Below, piece by piece: positions 50,141 through 60,700 of a stretch of 64,000 bases of DNA; the first letter of the stretch is position 1; each line of letters begins with the position of its first letter. This DNA is from Bog-756 sp035949055 (GTDB lineage: Bacteria > Actinomycetota > Acidimicrobiia > Acidimicrobiales > RAAP-2): contig DASZIO010000060.1 in the NCBI GenBank assembly GCA_035949055.1, positions 1 to 64,000 of the forward strand, written 5' to 3'. The translations under genes and the position numbers were made by a program. A model generated the notes under the pieces. That model did no database searches. It was not told where the DNA came from and saw nothing but the letters and a program-made list of their open reading frames with translations.

Positions 50141-52027
50141 ATGGATGCGGCCGTGACATCGGTGTCCGAGCTGAAGGCGGCGACCCCGAGCCGGGCCGCC
50201 CGGCTGTCCGGGATCGATGCGACCCTGCCGCCCAACTACAAGTGGATGGCGCTGTTCATCTCGACCCTCGGGATGCTGATGGCCACCATCGACGGTTCGA
50301 TCGTGCTCATCGCCCTGCCCGACATCTTCCGGGGGATCGGGCTCGATCCGTTACAGCCCGGGAACACCTTTTACCTCTTGTGGATGATCCTCGGCTTCTT
50401 GGTGGTCACCAGCGTGTTGGTGGTCAGCCTCGGTCGCATGGGCGACATCTATGGCCGGGTGCGCACCTACAACCTCGGCTTCGCGGTGTTCACCTTCTTC
50501 TCTCTTCTGTTGAGCGTGACGTGGATGACCGGCCGCGCCGCGGGTGATTGGCTGATCGCGATGCGCATCTTCCAGGGTGTCGGCGCGGCCATGCTCATGG
50601 CGAACTCGGCGGCGATCCTCACCGACGTGTTCCCGGACAACCAGCGGGGGATGGCCCTCGGGGTGAACCAGGCGGCCGCCTTCAGCGGCACGTTCATCGG
50701 TCTGGTCCTCGGCGGGCTCCTGGCCCCCATCAACTGGCGGCTCATCTTCCTGGTGTCCGTGCCGGTCGGACTGGTCGGCACCGTCCTCGGCTATCTCAAG
50801 CTGCACGAGACCAGCCCCCGGCGGCCGGCCCGGATCGACTGGCCCGGGAACATCACCTTTGCCGCCGGGCTGGTGCTGGTCATGGTGGGCATCACCTATG
50901 GCATCGAGCCGTACGGCCACCATGTGATGGGTTGGACCAGCCCGCTGGTGATCTCCTTCCTCGTCGTCGGCGGGGGACTGCTCGTCGCGTTCTGCTTCAT
51001 CGAGACCCGTGTGTCCCAGCCGATGTTCCGCTTACAGCTGTTCAAGATCCGGGCCTTCACCTCCGGCGTGCTGGCCAGCTTCCTCGCCGCGCTCAGCCGG
51101 GGCGGCCTCATGTTCATGCTCATCATCTGGCTGCAGGGGATCTGGCTCCCCCTGCATGGGTACGACTTCAGTGTCACCCCGCTGTGGGCGGGGATCGCCA
51201 TGCTGCCCCTCACCCTCGGATTCCTCATCTCCGGCCCGGTCTCGGGCATCCTGTCCGACCGGTTCGGCGCCCGGCCGTTCGCCACCGGTGGGATGCTCGG
51301 CGCGGCGCTCTGCTTCGCGCTGCTCGAAGCCTTGCCGGTCGATTTCTCCTATTGGGTGTTCGGCGTCCTGTTGCTGTTCACCGGGCTCTTCATGGCCGCG
51401 TTCGGCGCACCCAACCGGGCCGGGGTGATGAACAGCCTGCCGGCCCAGCACCGGGGAGCGGGCTCGGGTATGAACACCACCTTTCAGAACTCGGCACAGG
51501 TCCTGTCGATCGGAATCTTCTTCACCCTCATGATCATCGGGCTGGTGGCGTCGCTTCCCGTCCACCTGGTCCAGGGGCTGACTGCTCACGGCGTCCCACC
51601 CGACGTGGCCCAACGCGCCGCGAACCTCTCCCCGGTCTCCACCCTGTTCGCCGCCTTCCTCGGCTACGACCCGGTACAGCACCTCATCGGTCCCCACGCT
51701 CTGGCCCAGCTCCCCGTCGTCCAGCAGCACATCCTCACCGGGCGCAGCTTCTTTCCCGGTTTGATCAGCGCGCCCTTCCGCTCCGGACTGCATGCCGCCT
51801 TCGACTTCGCCATCATCGCCAGCCTGTTGGCGGCCGGCGCCTCATGGCTTCGCGGTGGGCGCTACGTCTACGCCGAGCCCGGTTCCGACGAGGTTGAGGC
51901 CGTCGTGGAGAGCCCGGAGATGGCCGATGTCGTCGGCCCCGGTGCGGTGCCCGGTGGCCACGACCCCGGAGCCGTGTCCGGAGGCCCCGCCCGGGGCCGC
52001 CCGGTCGCTCAAAAGGGACGAGCATGA
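50141..52027 (+). CDS. MFS drug/proton antiporter, DHA2 (EmrB/QacA) family, 14 segments
   Basis: A 628-aa permease with about 14 membrane segments. WMALFISTLGMLMATIDGSI with the TM1 Asp and VLIALPDI are the DHA2 signature. GRMGDIYGRVRTYNLG is motif A between TM2 and TM3, and VGAAMLMANSAAILTDVFP is in TM4. The C-terminal 60 residues are a soluble Gly/Pro-rich tail. Likely exports hydrophobic compounds, under the MerR regulator encoded next. ATG 50141 or GTG 50153 can be the start; a 15-codon frame (50109-50156, MSAMRESDVIAWMRP) ends in a GTGA overlap with the latter. Confidence 0.92.
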   Translation: MDAAVTSVSELKAATPSRAARLSGIDATLPPNYKWMALFISTLGMLMATIDGSIVLIALPDIFRGIGLDPLQPGNTFYLLWMILGFLVVTSVLVVSLGRMGDIYGRVRTYNLGFAVFTFFSLLLSVTWMTGRAAGDWLIAMRIFQGVGAAMLMANSAAILTDVFPDNQRGMALGVNQAAAFSGTFIGLVLGGLLAPINWRLIFLVSVPVGLVGTVLGYLKLHETSPRRPARIDWPGNITFAAGLVLVMVGITYGIEPYGHHVMGWTSPLVISFLVVGGGLLVAFCFIETRVSQPMFRLQLFKIRAFTSGVLASFLAALSRGGLMFMLIIWLQGIWLPLHGYDFSVTPLWAGIAMLPLTLGFLISGPVSGILSDRFGARPFATGGMLGAALCFALLEALPVDFSYWVFGVLLLFTGLFMAAFGAPNRAGVMNSLPAQHRGAGSGMNTTFQNSAQVLSIGIFFTLMIIGLVASLPVHLVQGLTAHGVPPDVAQRAANLSPVSTLFAAFLGYDPVQHLIGPHALAQLPVVQQHILTGRSFFPGLISAPFRSGLHAAFDFAIIASLLAAGASWLRGGRYVYAEPGSDEVEAVVESPEMADVVGPGAVPGGHDPGAVSGGPARGRPVAQKGRA

Positions 52028-52599
52028 GCGGGCGGCGACCGGCGAGCGACGATCATCCCGTCGTCCTGCGCATCGGCGAGGTGGCCAAGCTGACCGGGCT
52101 CACCACGCGGACCCTGCGGTACTGGGAGGAGCTCGGACTGATCGCCCCGAGCAGTTACCGCGGCCGGGGGGAGCGGCTCTACTCACCGACCGACATGGCG
52201 CGCGCCTCCCGCATCAAGGAGCTCCAGGATCTCCTCGGCTTCTCGCTCGCGGAGGTGCGGGTGGTTCTCGACACCGAGGACGTCGACGTACTCGACCGGG
52301 TGCGCTCCGAGTACCGCCAGACTGATGTCTCGCCGGCGCGTCGCCGGCAGCTGCTGGACGATGCCATCGAGGCGAACGACCGCTTGCTCGATCGGTTGGA
52401 CCACACGCTCCGGCGCATCGGTGCCTTCCGGGAGGACCGGGCCGTAAAGGCCACCCGGTTGCGGGAGGCCCGACATGAGCTCGGTGAGGCCGCGCCAGGG
52501 CCCCAGGCCGGGAAGTCGCGTCCGGCGCCGCGGCCGCGAGCACGAACCAGAAAGAAGCAGACGAAGGCACCAGCGACCACGAGGAGGAGCCAACCATGA
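52024..52599 (+). CDS. MerR-family transcriptional regulator
   Basis: A 191-aa regulator: LRIGEVAKLTGLTTRTLRYW is the N-terminal winged helix, and SPTDMARASRIKELQDLLGF its second part. The coiled coil ends with LDRLDHTLRRIGAFRED. The last 45 residues are strongly basic (RPRARTRKKQTKAPATTRR), unusual for the family. No metal-binding Cys motif is seen. It overlaps both neighbours by ATGA, so it is co-translated with the efflux pump and the hydrolase and probably controls them. Confidence 0.92.
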   Translation: MSGRRPASDDHPVVLRIGEVAKLTGLTTRTLRYWEELGLIAPSSYRGRGERLYSPTDMARASRIKELQDLLGFSLAEVRVVLDTEDVDVLDRVRSEYRQTDVSPARRRQLLDDAIEANDRLLDRLDHTLRRIGAFREDRAVKATRLREARHELGEAAPGPQAGKSRPAPRPRARTRKKQTKAPATTRRSQP

Positions 52600-53342
52600 A
52601 CGAGGCGATGCGGGCCGAGACGGTCCGGTTCGACGGCCACGGGGGTGACGCCGTCGAGGCGTACCTGGCCGAACCACTCGACAGCCCCCCGGCCGGCGGC
52701 GTGGTGGTCATTCACCACATGCCGGGTTACGACGAAGGGACCAAGGAGATCACCCGGAAGTTCGCCTCCCGCGGCTACCTGGCCGTCTGCCCGAACCTCT
52801 ACTTCCGCGAGGCCCCGGGGGCGAGCCCCGACGACGCCGCCGCCGCGGCCCGGGCCGCCGGGGGCGTGCCCGACGAACGACTGGTCGGCGACGTCGGAGG
52901 GGCGGCCCGGTTCCTCCGGTCGTTCGCGTCCTCCAACGGCAAGGTGGGGACGATCGGGTACTGCTCGGGGGGCCGGCAGTCCTTCCTGGCCGCCTGCAGC
53001 CTGGACATCGACGCCGCAGTGGACTGTTACGGAGCTTTCGTCGTGGCCCCACCCCCCGAGGGGCTGCCCCTCAAGATCGGCCCCATCGTCCACCTGGCCC
53101 AGGACCTCAAGTGCCCGCTCCTCGGGCTCTTCGGCGCCGATGACCAGTACCCCTCCCCCGAGGAGGTGGCGGAGCTAGAGAAGGCGCTGCGCGACGCGGG
53201 CAAGGAGTTCGACTTCCGGATGTACGACGGCGCCGGCCACGCCTTCTTCTCCGTAGACCGACCTGCCTACCGGCCCGAAGCGGCCGTCGAGGGCTGGCAG
53301 GCGATCTGGGAGTTCTTCGGTCGCCACCTGGCCACCGTTTGA
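52596..53342 (+). CDS. Dienelactone hydrolase-family protein
   Basis: A 248-aa alpha/beta hydrolase. The nucleophile is Cys in GTIGYCSGGRQSFLA, the Asp lies in LGLFGADDQYPSPEE, and the His in YDGAGHAFFSVDRPAY. The segment VVVIHHMPGYDEGTKEITR near the N-terminus replaces the usual Glu-containing loop. The Cys-Asp-His triad is that of dienelactone hydrolases, which open lactone rings in aromatic degradation. ATG 52596 overlaps the MerR stop. Confidence 0.92.
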   Translation: MNEAMRAETVRFDGHGGDAVEAYLAEPLDSPPAGGVVVIHHMPGYDEGTKEITRKFASRGYLAVCPNLYFREAPGASPDDAAAAARAAGGVPDERLVGDVGGAARFLRSFASSNGKVGTIGYCSGGRQSFLAACSLDIDAAVDCYGAFVVAPPPEGLPLKIGPIVHLAQDLKCPLLGLFGADDQYPSPEEVAELEKALRDAGKEFDFRMYDGAGHAFFSVDRPAYRPEAAVEGWQAIWEFFGRHLATV

Positions 53343-53353
53343 GGAGCGACGCC

Positions 53354-53626
53354 ATGTGCACTTACCAGACGACCTCGCTCGGCGTCCGCGGTAGCGGCAA
53401 GGGGGCGCGGGGCTGGTTCCCGTTGTCTGATGCCACCGTCTACTTCGACCATCCGGTCCACGCCCGCGCCGACCACACCCTGAACATCGACCTGCTCAAC
53501 CCGGCGAAGGGGACCGACGCCCGAGTGGCGGTCGAGCTCGATGCGGCCTCGGCCCGGGCGTTGGCCGAGGCCATCCTCACCACCCTGGAGAACGTCCCAC
53601 CCGGATTACGGGAAACGACCGGCTGA
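53354..53626 (+). CDS. DUF6295-family small protein
   Basis: A 90-aa protein: MCTYQTTSLGVRGSGKGARG, WFPLSDATVYFDHPVHARAD, then VAVELDAASARALAEAILTT. The pattern with conserved Cys2 and the DHPVHA motif matches small actinobacterial proteins known to me as DUF6295, function unknown. GAGGAGCG lies before ATG 53354, 11 nt after the dienelactone hydrolase stop, so it closes the operon. Confidence 0.85.
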   Translation: MCTYQTTSLGVRGSGKGARGWFPLSDATVYFDHPVHARADHTLNIDLLNPAKGTDARVAVELDAASARALAEAILTTLENVPPGLRETTG

Positions 53627-53680
53627 CCCGCCGGCGTCGGCCGGCTCGCCGCCTTGCCGCGACGGGCTGAGCGCGACCCG

Positions 53681-54307
53681 CTACTGAATGGGCGGCATCT
53701 GACCCGGAGGGGGAGGAGCCGCCGGCGGCTGGTCCGGGTAAGCGGGCGGTGGAGGCGGTGGGGCTGGTGCCTGCCCGGGGGAGGGTGGATAGCCGCCCTG
53801 GGGTGGATAGCCGCCCTGCTGGGGATAGCCCGGCTGCGGTGGCGGGTAGCCACCCGAGTACGGGTTACCGAAGGTGCCGCCGGCGCTTCCGGCGGGACCC
53901 GCCGGACCGCGGTAGGTGCTCGAGCCCAGCCAGAGGATGTACCAGAAGATGACCGACAGCAGCACCAGCCCCACGGTGAAGCCGGCACCGTGCCCGAAGC
54001 TCTTGGAGACGTCGTTGGCGACGATGATGTACACCACCAGGAAGGCGAGGGATCCCACGTAGGGCACGATGAGCAGCAGGAGGAACCATCCCCAGTTCCT
54101 CGGTCGGCCCGCCACCCTGAGCAAGATGATGAAGTTGTAGATGGGAACGAACGCGGCCCACGCCGGCTCCCCGTAGGGTCCCGCTTTCAGATAGGTCCCG
54201 TACGTGCCGAGCGCCACCAGAATGTAGAAGACGATCGCCACCAGGACCGCGATCAGGACGCCTCCCCCCGAAGACGCCGCAAACATCGCCGCCAACACGT
54301 GTCCCAT
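53681..54307 (-). CDS. DUF5684-type membrane protein with Pro/Gly/Tyr-rich tail
   Basis: A 208-aa protein with four membrane segments (VLIAVLVAIVFYILVALGTY, WGWFLLLLIVPYVGSLAFL and others) around the conserved AFVPIYNFIILLRVAGRP motif of the DUF5684/signal-peptidase-I-like group. The C-terminal 70 residues are low-complexity: YPPPQPGYPQQGGYPPQGGY and Pro/Ala runs, probably cytoplasmic and disordered. AAGGGGGGAACC precedes ATG 54307, chosen over ATG 54331. Confidence 0.85.
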   Translation of the reverse strand: MGHVLAAMFAASSGGGVLIAVLVAIVFYILVALGTYGTYLKAGPYGEPAWAAFVPIYNFIILLRVAGRPRNWGWFLLLLIVPYVGSLAFLVVYIIVANDVSKSFGHGAGFTVGLVLLSVIFWYILWLGSSTYRGPAGPAGSAGGTFGNPYSGGYPPPQPGYPQQGGYPPQGGYPPSPGQAPAPPPPPPAYPDQPPAAPPPPGQMPPIQ

Positions 54308-54426
54308 GGTTCCCCCCTTGGGGTTCATCACGCCGGCCCGACGTCGGGCCTGACCTGATCATTTGATAGCACTTCCCGGCTCGAGGGGGGTCGATGCCGA
54401 AGGCCGCCGGCACCGCGGCTGCGCCG

Positions 54427-57400
54427 TCAGACGGCGGGCTCGGAGAGGACCGCCCGCACTGAGTCGAGGGCCTGATCGAGCTGGGGTATCGAGCGCTCGA
54501 CGGGCCCGTCGGGTGTGAGGAAGACGAAGGTCACCTCGACGACCGGTTCGCCCGTCGCCTCCGAGACGGTCAATGCATACGAGGCGCCCTGGGTCGTGTA
54601 CCCGCCGACCCGGCGATCGAGCTCGGCCGGGTCGGACGTGCCCGCGGTCTTGTAGTCCACGACGACCAGACCCGCCGAGCTCCGGTACAGGAGATCGATG
54701 TACCCCTCGAGCAGGCGGCCGCCCACCGGCACACAGGCATAGACCTCGCGCCAGTGGGGCCTTCCCGAGGCCTCCTGCACCGACGGGGAGTCCAGGGCGT
54801 GGGAGACCAGGTGCCGGACATCGTCGGTGCGTTCGACGACGGCCTCGGCTTCGCACTGGGCGGCGACCGCTGCATCCAGACCCGCTCCGGTGGCCAGGTC
54901 GATGGTCTGGAGCACGCCGTGGACGGCGCGACCGACGGCCGTTCCGTACCGTCCTTTCAACCATGGCGGCAGATCGAGGTCGCGCGGTCGCTTCTGGAGG
55001 CCGGGATCGGCCGGCTCCTCCTCGACGTCGGGCTCACCCTCCTCGGTCAACGAGGTGGCCGACACCGTGGTGGGGCGGCTGGCGAGTCGGAGTGCGGTTT
55101 CCCGGATCGACTCCCATTCGGACCGGGGCAGGGGCGGGGGAGGTGCCTCGGGGGCCAGGGTGGAGACAGCCGGACGGTGTTCTCCGACCACCGGCAGGTG
55201 GGCGACCCGGTCCTCCATCCCCTCGATCAACAGCTCCGCGTTGGTCCGTCGTTCCGGCGCCGGCGGCTTGGCCCGGGCCTTGCGGTGCACCGACACGACC
55301 AGGTGATCGCGGGCTCGGGTGCAAGCCACATAGAGCAGGCGGATGCGTTCGTGCAGGCCCATCTGTTCGTCGATCGGCACCCACTCGGTGTACTCGTCGG
55401 TTCGGGCGTGCGGCCCCACCCGGTAGCCGACCCGGCCCGACGGGGGGAAGACCACTTCCGCCTGGGCCCTTCTGGCCTGGGGGACGGTGGACACCCCCGA
55501 CACCACCGCGATGGGGAACTCGAGTCCCTTTGCGCTGTGGATGGTCATGATGCGGACGGCGTCGTCGTCGGTCTCGGGCAGGACGGCCTCGGCCACGCGC
55601 GCCCCTTCGGCGGTCTGCATGTCCACCCAGGCCAGGTACTGCCGGAGGTTCCCTCCGGTCGACTCGCTCCACAGCCGGGCCTGGTCGATCACGAAGCGGA
55701 TCCGGCGCCATGTGTCCCGAGGCCGGCCAGCGGCGAAGCCCAGGTCCATGGCCCGGCGCTCCCGGCTGATCCGGTCGAGCAGCTCGGACGGCGCCAGCCA
55801 GTGTCGCTCGGCGTAGAGGGCGCGCAGGTACTCGAGCCCGCCGCCCACCGGATCGCCGACGGGAACCGTGTCGGGCTGCTCGGCCAGCAAGCTCCAACGG
55901 CCACTCCGCTCCCTCCGGAAGCGGAAGAGGTCGTCGTCCCCGCAGGCGAACAAAGGCGTGCGCAGCGCTGCCACCAGATGGAGCTGGTTGGTCGGATCGG
56001 CGACGGCCCGGAGCACCATCAACAGGTCACGGACGGCCCGCGACGAGTAGACCAGTGAGCTCGACTCGGCCCGGGAGGGGATCCCGAGGTCCTCCAGGGC
56101 GTCCTCGATGAACGGCAGCGAGGTTCGGGCCGGGAGGAGGATGGTGACGTCGCCGGGTCGGGCGGGCCGCCAGCCTCCTGCCCCGTCGTCCACGCTCCAC
56201 TCCTCCTCGACCGCCTGGGCCACGGCGGCGGCGACGCCGGCGGCTTCGGCGGCGCGGATCTCGTCGGCGGTGGCCTCGCTCGGGTGTACCTCTGGGCCGA
56301 CGACCGCCACCGATGGGCCCACCGGTGGTCCGGGTCGGACCCAGTCGAGCCGGACGTAACGGGGCTGGGAGGGCACGGGGAGGTCGTCGTGGTCTGGCTC
56401 GCCGATGAGGTGGTCGAACGTCTGGTTCACCCACTCGATGACCGGCTGGCCCGAGCGGAAGTTGGTGGTCAGCACGACGGCACCACCGTCCGCTCCGAAG
56501 ACGTCGGCAGCCGCGAGGAACATCGAGATGTCGGCCCGCCGGAAGCGGTAGATCGACTGCTTCGGGTCGCCGACGAAGAACAGCCGGCCCGGGGTGACGG
56601 CCAGGTCGTCCCAGCCGACGATCCCGGCCTCGATGTGGTCGGGGCGAGCGGCGGCGATCCGGACGGCCAGTTCGATCTGGATGGGGTCGGTGTCCTGGAA
56701 CTCGTCGAGGAGCAGTCGTTGGTAACGCTCATGGAGCCGCGCCCGTACCGAGGGTCCCGACTCCGTGTCCCGCAGGAGGCCGCGGGCGCGAACCAACAGG
56801 TCGTGGAACTCGAGCTGCCCGTGGCGCCGCCGTTCGTCCGCGGCGACGAGGGTTAACTCGCGCAACGCACAGCCGAGGTTGGTCACACAGGCATTGGCCA
56901 CCTCGATCCGAATCGCCTCGAGTCGATCGCCCGCCTCTCGCACACCCAGTCGGAGTTCCTTCAGGTCTGAGGTGAACGACGCCTGGCGCCCCTTGTTCCC
57001 GAGCTTGAACGAAGGGGCCTGCTGTCCGCCCGGGAGCGCCTCGACGAGGTCGAGCTCGTCCGTCAGCCGGCGGAGGTCCGCCACATACTCGGCGATCTGG
57101 TCGAGCCCGACGCGGAAGGCGTCGCCTGGATCTGAGCAGGGCTCGGCACAGATCTGTTCCAGCTCGTCGAGGACCGGCGCGACCAACCCCCGGGCATCGG
57201 GCGGGTCGGGTGCGGTGGGCTCGACACGTTCGGCGACCAGGTCCCAGTTGTCGTTGAAGGTCCGAGCCAGGACCCTCAGGGCGTCGAAGCGGATCCCGCA
57301 CGCCGCCAAAAGCAGGATGGTGCGCTGGCGGGCGCCGTCGGCGAGCAGTCTGTCGCGGAAGATGACCCAACGCCGTCCGAAGGCGACCTCCGAGCTGACC

Positions 57401-57795
57401 TCGTCGACCACCTCCACCCGCGGGGGAAGCCCCGCCTCGATGGGGTGCTCGGACAGGATGCGCTGGGCGAAGGAGTGCAGCGTCCCGATGGCCGACCCGT
57501 CGAGCTGCTCGAGCGCCTTGCGGCAGCGGTCGCTGGTGTCGGAGTCCGGATCGCGTTCGGCGGTGCGTTCGAAGTCCTGCCGCAGCCGGTCGCGGAGCTC
57601 GGTCGCGGCCTTGTCGGTGAAGGTGATGGCGGCGACGGAGCCCAGTTCCACCTCGCCCGACGTGACCAGTGCCACGACCCGCTTGACCAGCTCGGTGGTC
57701 TTGCCCGACCCTGCCCCGGCCTCGACGAACAGGGTCGAGCCGAGCTCACCGCTGATTCGCTCCCGCGCCGCCTGGTCGGGCTGGGAATCAGCCAC
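54427..57795 (-). CDS. AddA/UvrD-like helicase-nuclease
   Basis: A 1122-aa SF1A helicase with a C-terminal nuclease. Helicase motifs: I VEAGAGSGKT (residues 24-33), Ia AITFTDKAATELRDR, II LLLDEFQDTDPIQ (near 365), III FVGDPKQSIYRFRRADI, IV LTTNFRSGQPV, V RIMTIHSAKGLEFPIAVV, VI RLLYVACTRARDHLVVS. The RecB-like nuclease is near residues 1025-1050, with LLEGYIDLLYRSSAGLVVVD and YKT. It processes double-strand DNA ends for recombination together with the adjacent AddB-like protein. GTG 57795 overlaps that gene's stop by 8 nt. Confidence 0.93.
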   Translation of the reverse strand: MADSQPDQAARERISGELGSTLFVEAGAGSGKTTELVKRVVALVTSGEVELGSVAAITFTDKAATELRDRLRQDFERTAERDPDSDTSDRCRKALEQLDGSAIGTLHSFAQRILSEHPIEAGLPPRVEVVDEVSSEVAFGRRWVIFRDRLLADGARQRTILLLAACGIRFDALRVLARTFNDNWDLVAERVEPTAPDPPDARGLVAPVLDELEQICAEPCSDPGDAFRVGLDQIAEYVADLRRLTDELDLVEALPGGQQAPSFKLGNKGRQASFTSDLKELRLGVREAGDRLEAIRIEVANACVTNLGCALRELTLVAADERRRHGQLEFHDLLVRARGLLRDTESGPSVRARLHERYQRLLLDEFQDTDPIQIELAVRIAAARPDHIEAGIVGWDDLAVTPGRLFFVGDPKQSIYRFRRADISMFLAAADVFGADGGAVVLTTNFRSGQPVIEWVNQTFDHLIGEPDHDDLPVPSQPRYVRLDWVRPGPPVGPSVAVVGPEVHPSEATADEIRAAEAAGVAAAVAQAVEEEWSVDDGAGGWRPARPGDVTILLPARTSLPFIEDALEDLGIPSRAESSSLVYSSRAVRDLLMVLRAVADPTNQLHLVAALRTPLFACGDDDLFRFRRERSGRWSLLAEQPDTVPVGDPVGGGLEYLRALYAERHWLAPSELLDRISRERRAMDLGFAAGRPRDTWRRIRFVIDQARLWSESTGGNLRQYLAWVDMQTAEGARVAEAVLPETDDDAVRIMTIHSAKGLEFPIAVVSGVSTVPQARRAQAEVVFPPSGRVGYRVGPHARTDEYTEWVPIDEQMGLHERIRLLYVACTRARDHLVVSVHRKARAKPPAPERRTNAELLIEGMEDRVAHLPVVGEHRPAVSTLAPEAPPPPLPRSEWESIRETALRLASRPTTVSATSLTEEGEPDVEEEPADPGLQKRPRDLDLPPWLKGRYGTAVGRAVHGVLQTIDLATGAGLDAAVAAQCEAEAVVERTDDVRHLVSHALDSPSVQEASGRPHWREVYACVPVGGRLLEGYIDLLYRSSAGLVVVDYKTAGTSDPAELDRRVGGYTTQGASYALTVSEATGEPVVEVTFVFLTPDGPVERSIPQLDQALDSVRAVLSEPAV

Positions 57796-60700
57796 CGGCT
57801 GCCCCGGGACCAGAGCCGTTGCCCGGTTCGACCAGCCCGACGAACCCGGCCAGGCCGGGGTCGTCGAGCTTCCGTTCCCAGGCCCGGCGCAGATCAACCA
57901 CCCCGAGCCCATCGGGATCGCAGAACGAACAGGCTACGAAGCGCGGCGTCGTGCTCGTGGCGGTCGGATACGGCGGGAACACCCCGCCTTCGATGCCTTC
58001 CACGATCGTGCCCAGGGTTTCGCCCACGCGGGCCAGCACTTCGGGCGTGACCCGGTAGCCGATCTGCTTGAACTTGCCCTTGGACGAGACGAACCAGTAC
58101 TCGGCCCGCACCGCCAGGTCGGGATCCCCGCGCAGGGCACGCGCCGCTTGGCCGTAGACGAGGAGTTGGAATCTGCGCCCGCCCTGATCAGGGTTGTCCT
58201 CGGCGAGATCGCGGTAGCCGTCGGCCTTTCCCGTCTTGTAGTCCACGACGTGGACGGTGCCGTCCGCGCCCACGTCCACCCGGTCGGCCCGTCCCCGGAA
58301 GTGCACGCAGCGTCCGTCGGGGAGGTCGATGGCAACGGTGCCCACCGCCGAGCCGGGGAACCCGAAGGCCAGCTCGGCCGCGACCGGACGGGCCGCGTGG
58401 GCCGCCCGATGGCGGTCATCGAGGTCCAGGGCCTGGAGGAGCTCGGCGACGAGCCGTCGCTTGTCCCGTTGCCAGAAGATCGGGCGACCGGTCATCCCCC
58501 TGTGTTCATAGTCGGAACAGACGTGCTCGGCGATCTCGATCAGACGCCTACGGTCGGCCCGCGTCCACGGCTGGGACGGCGCGGGCTGCTCTGTTGCGGG
58601 TCGGGCGAGCACTTCGGTGATGAACCGCTCGAGGACGTCGTGGACGAGCGATCCGCGCGTCAACGGTGTGATCTCGAGCTCCTCTTCGGGGTTCTCCACT
58701 TCCTCGACGTCGAGGAGGTCGTGGAGGAGGTAGGCGAAGGGGCAGGAGACCCACCCCTCGATGCGGGTGGCCGAGGTGACACCGGCGGCGGGAGACGGAA
58801 CGTCGAGACCTGCGAGGTTCCCGTCGAACCGGGTGAAGCGCCGGCCCCGGCGAGCGGCGATCAATTCCGTACCGGCGGTGAACACGGCGTCGGCCACCGA
58901 CGAGTCGGTGGCCGGTCCTCCGACGGCCGTGGGGTTCGGCCCGGCCGAGAGCAACGAGCGCAACCGGTATTCCTGGTCGGAGACCGGAAAGGTCACGCTG
59001 CGCAATCCGGCGTCGAAGGAGGCGACGTGCTCGAGCCACGGCGCGTCGCTCCGGTGCGGAGCCAGCAGGTCCTCGGAGTACCACGTCTGGCCGGAGAGGG
59101 TGCCGGCCACCTGCAGGACCCAGCGGCACGGGATGCGCTCCTTGCTCCCGCGCAGGTCGCCTCGCGGGACGCACAGGATCTGGCGTGAGGAGGCGGCCAT
59201 GGCCGCCAGGAGCTGGCGGTGCTGGCGCTCGACGCCCTCGGCCCGTAGGGGGAGGTCCTCCCCGGTGGCCGACCGTTCGCGGTCGGGCAGGAGGGAGTCG
59301 TCCCGGGTCGGCGTGGGCAACACTCCTTCGGCCAGGCCGAGCACCACCACCAGATCGAGCGCCAGTCCCACCCCCATGCTGATGGGAGCGACCAGCACTC
59401 CCTCGCCCATGCGTCCGACCCGACCCAGGTCGACCTCGAGCTCCAGCTCGAGCGTGCGGGTGAAGACGTCGAGGCCGACGCTCCCCTCCACCTGGCCCAG
59501 GCAAGCGAGGCGATCGAGGGCTCGTTCGACCCGCTCGGCGGCGCGCTGCTCGACGGGCGGCCAACCGCGGCGCTCCGCCTCCCCGCCGAGCAGCCCATCG
59601 AGGTGATCCCGTCCCCACCGTGCCCACGCTGGCCACGCTCTGGGCGCCGAGGCCGCCCGTCCGAGGTCGTCGATCAGGTCCAGGACGAATGTTCGCAACT
59701 CGCGGGCCTGCTGGGCCGACGCCCGCCATCGATCGGCCCGCCAGGCCGGCGCGTCGGCATCGTCGCCGTCAGCGTCGGCGTCGGACTCGAGCTCCTCCGC
59801 GAACCTGGCCAACAGCCGGTCCCATTGATCCCGCCCCGTCACGACCCCGGCGTCACGGGAGAGGCGCTCCCAGGCGGCGATCGGCCCGGCGCGGCCCTGG
59901 CGGAAGAGCCGGGCCCCGGCCATCCAGGCGAAGACCTCGTCGCGGCGGAAGTCGCCGGCCGGCAAGGCCAGCAGCCCGAGCAGCGTCCGCCCGGCGATCC
60001 GGGCCGAGAGCGGCATGATCGCCGTGCCGTTGGTGGCCACGTCCGCCGCCGCCAGCTGCTCGTGGGCGAGCCGGCCGTAGGGTTCGGGACTGGCGAACAG
60101 GACGGCGATGCGGTCGAGGGGTGTGCCGGCCCGGACGGCATCCATCACCCGCCGAAGTCCGGCCCGCACCTCCTCATCGGCATCGGAGGCGGTGACGATC
60201 CGGGTCCGATCGGCATCCACCACGGCCGGCTCGGGTGGGCCGTGATCCGGATACGCGGGAGAGCCGTCGAGCCTCCGGACGGACAGGACGACCTCGCGGT
60301 CGGCCGTCTCCACCCCGGTCGTGCCGGCGATGATGCTGAGGGACCGGCGCCCGGCCACCGCCCCGAGGAGACGGGCGCCGTGACGGGACACCCGCTGGGG
60401 CAGGTAGACGAGGACGCTCCCGAGCTCGGCAGCACGGTCGTCGACCAGCGAGACGACGGCCGCATCGAGCAGGTCCTCTTCGTCGTACCACGAGTGCTCG
60501 AGCTGCCGGCGGGAGGTCTGGTGCAGTCGGACGACGTCGGCGGCCCGCCGGCTCTGGTCGGCCAGCGCCTGGAGCGTGGCGCCGGAGAGGTCGCGCAGCT
60601 CGCGGTAGGCGCCGATCAGGGCCGTTTCGGTGGCTGGGTGCGTCGCCACCGGCGCGAAGACCCCCGGCTGCACGGCCAGCGCCGCCCGGAGGGCGGCCCC

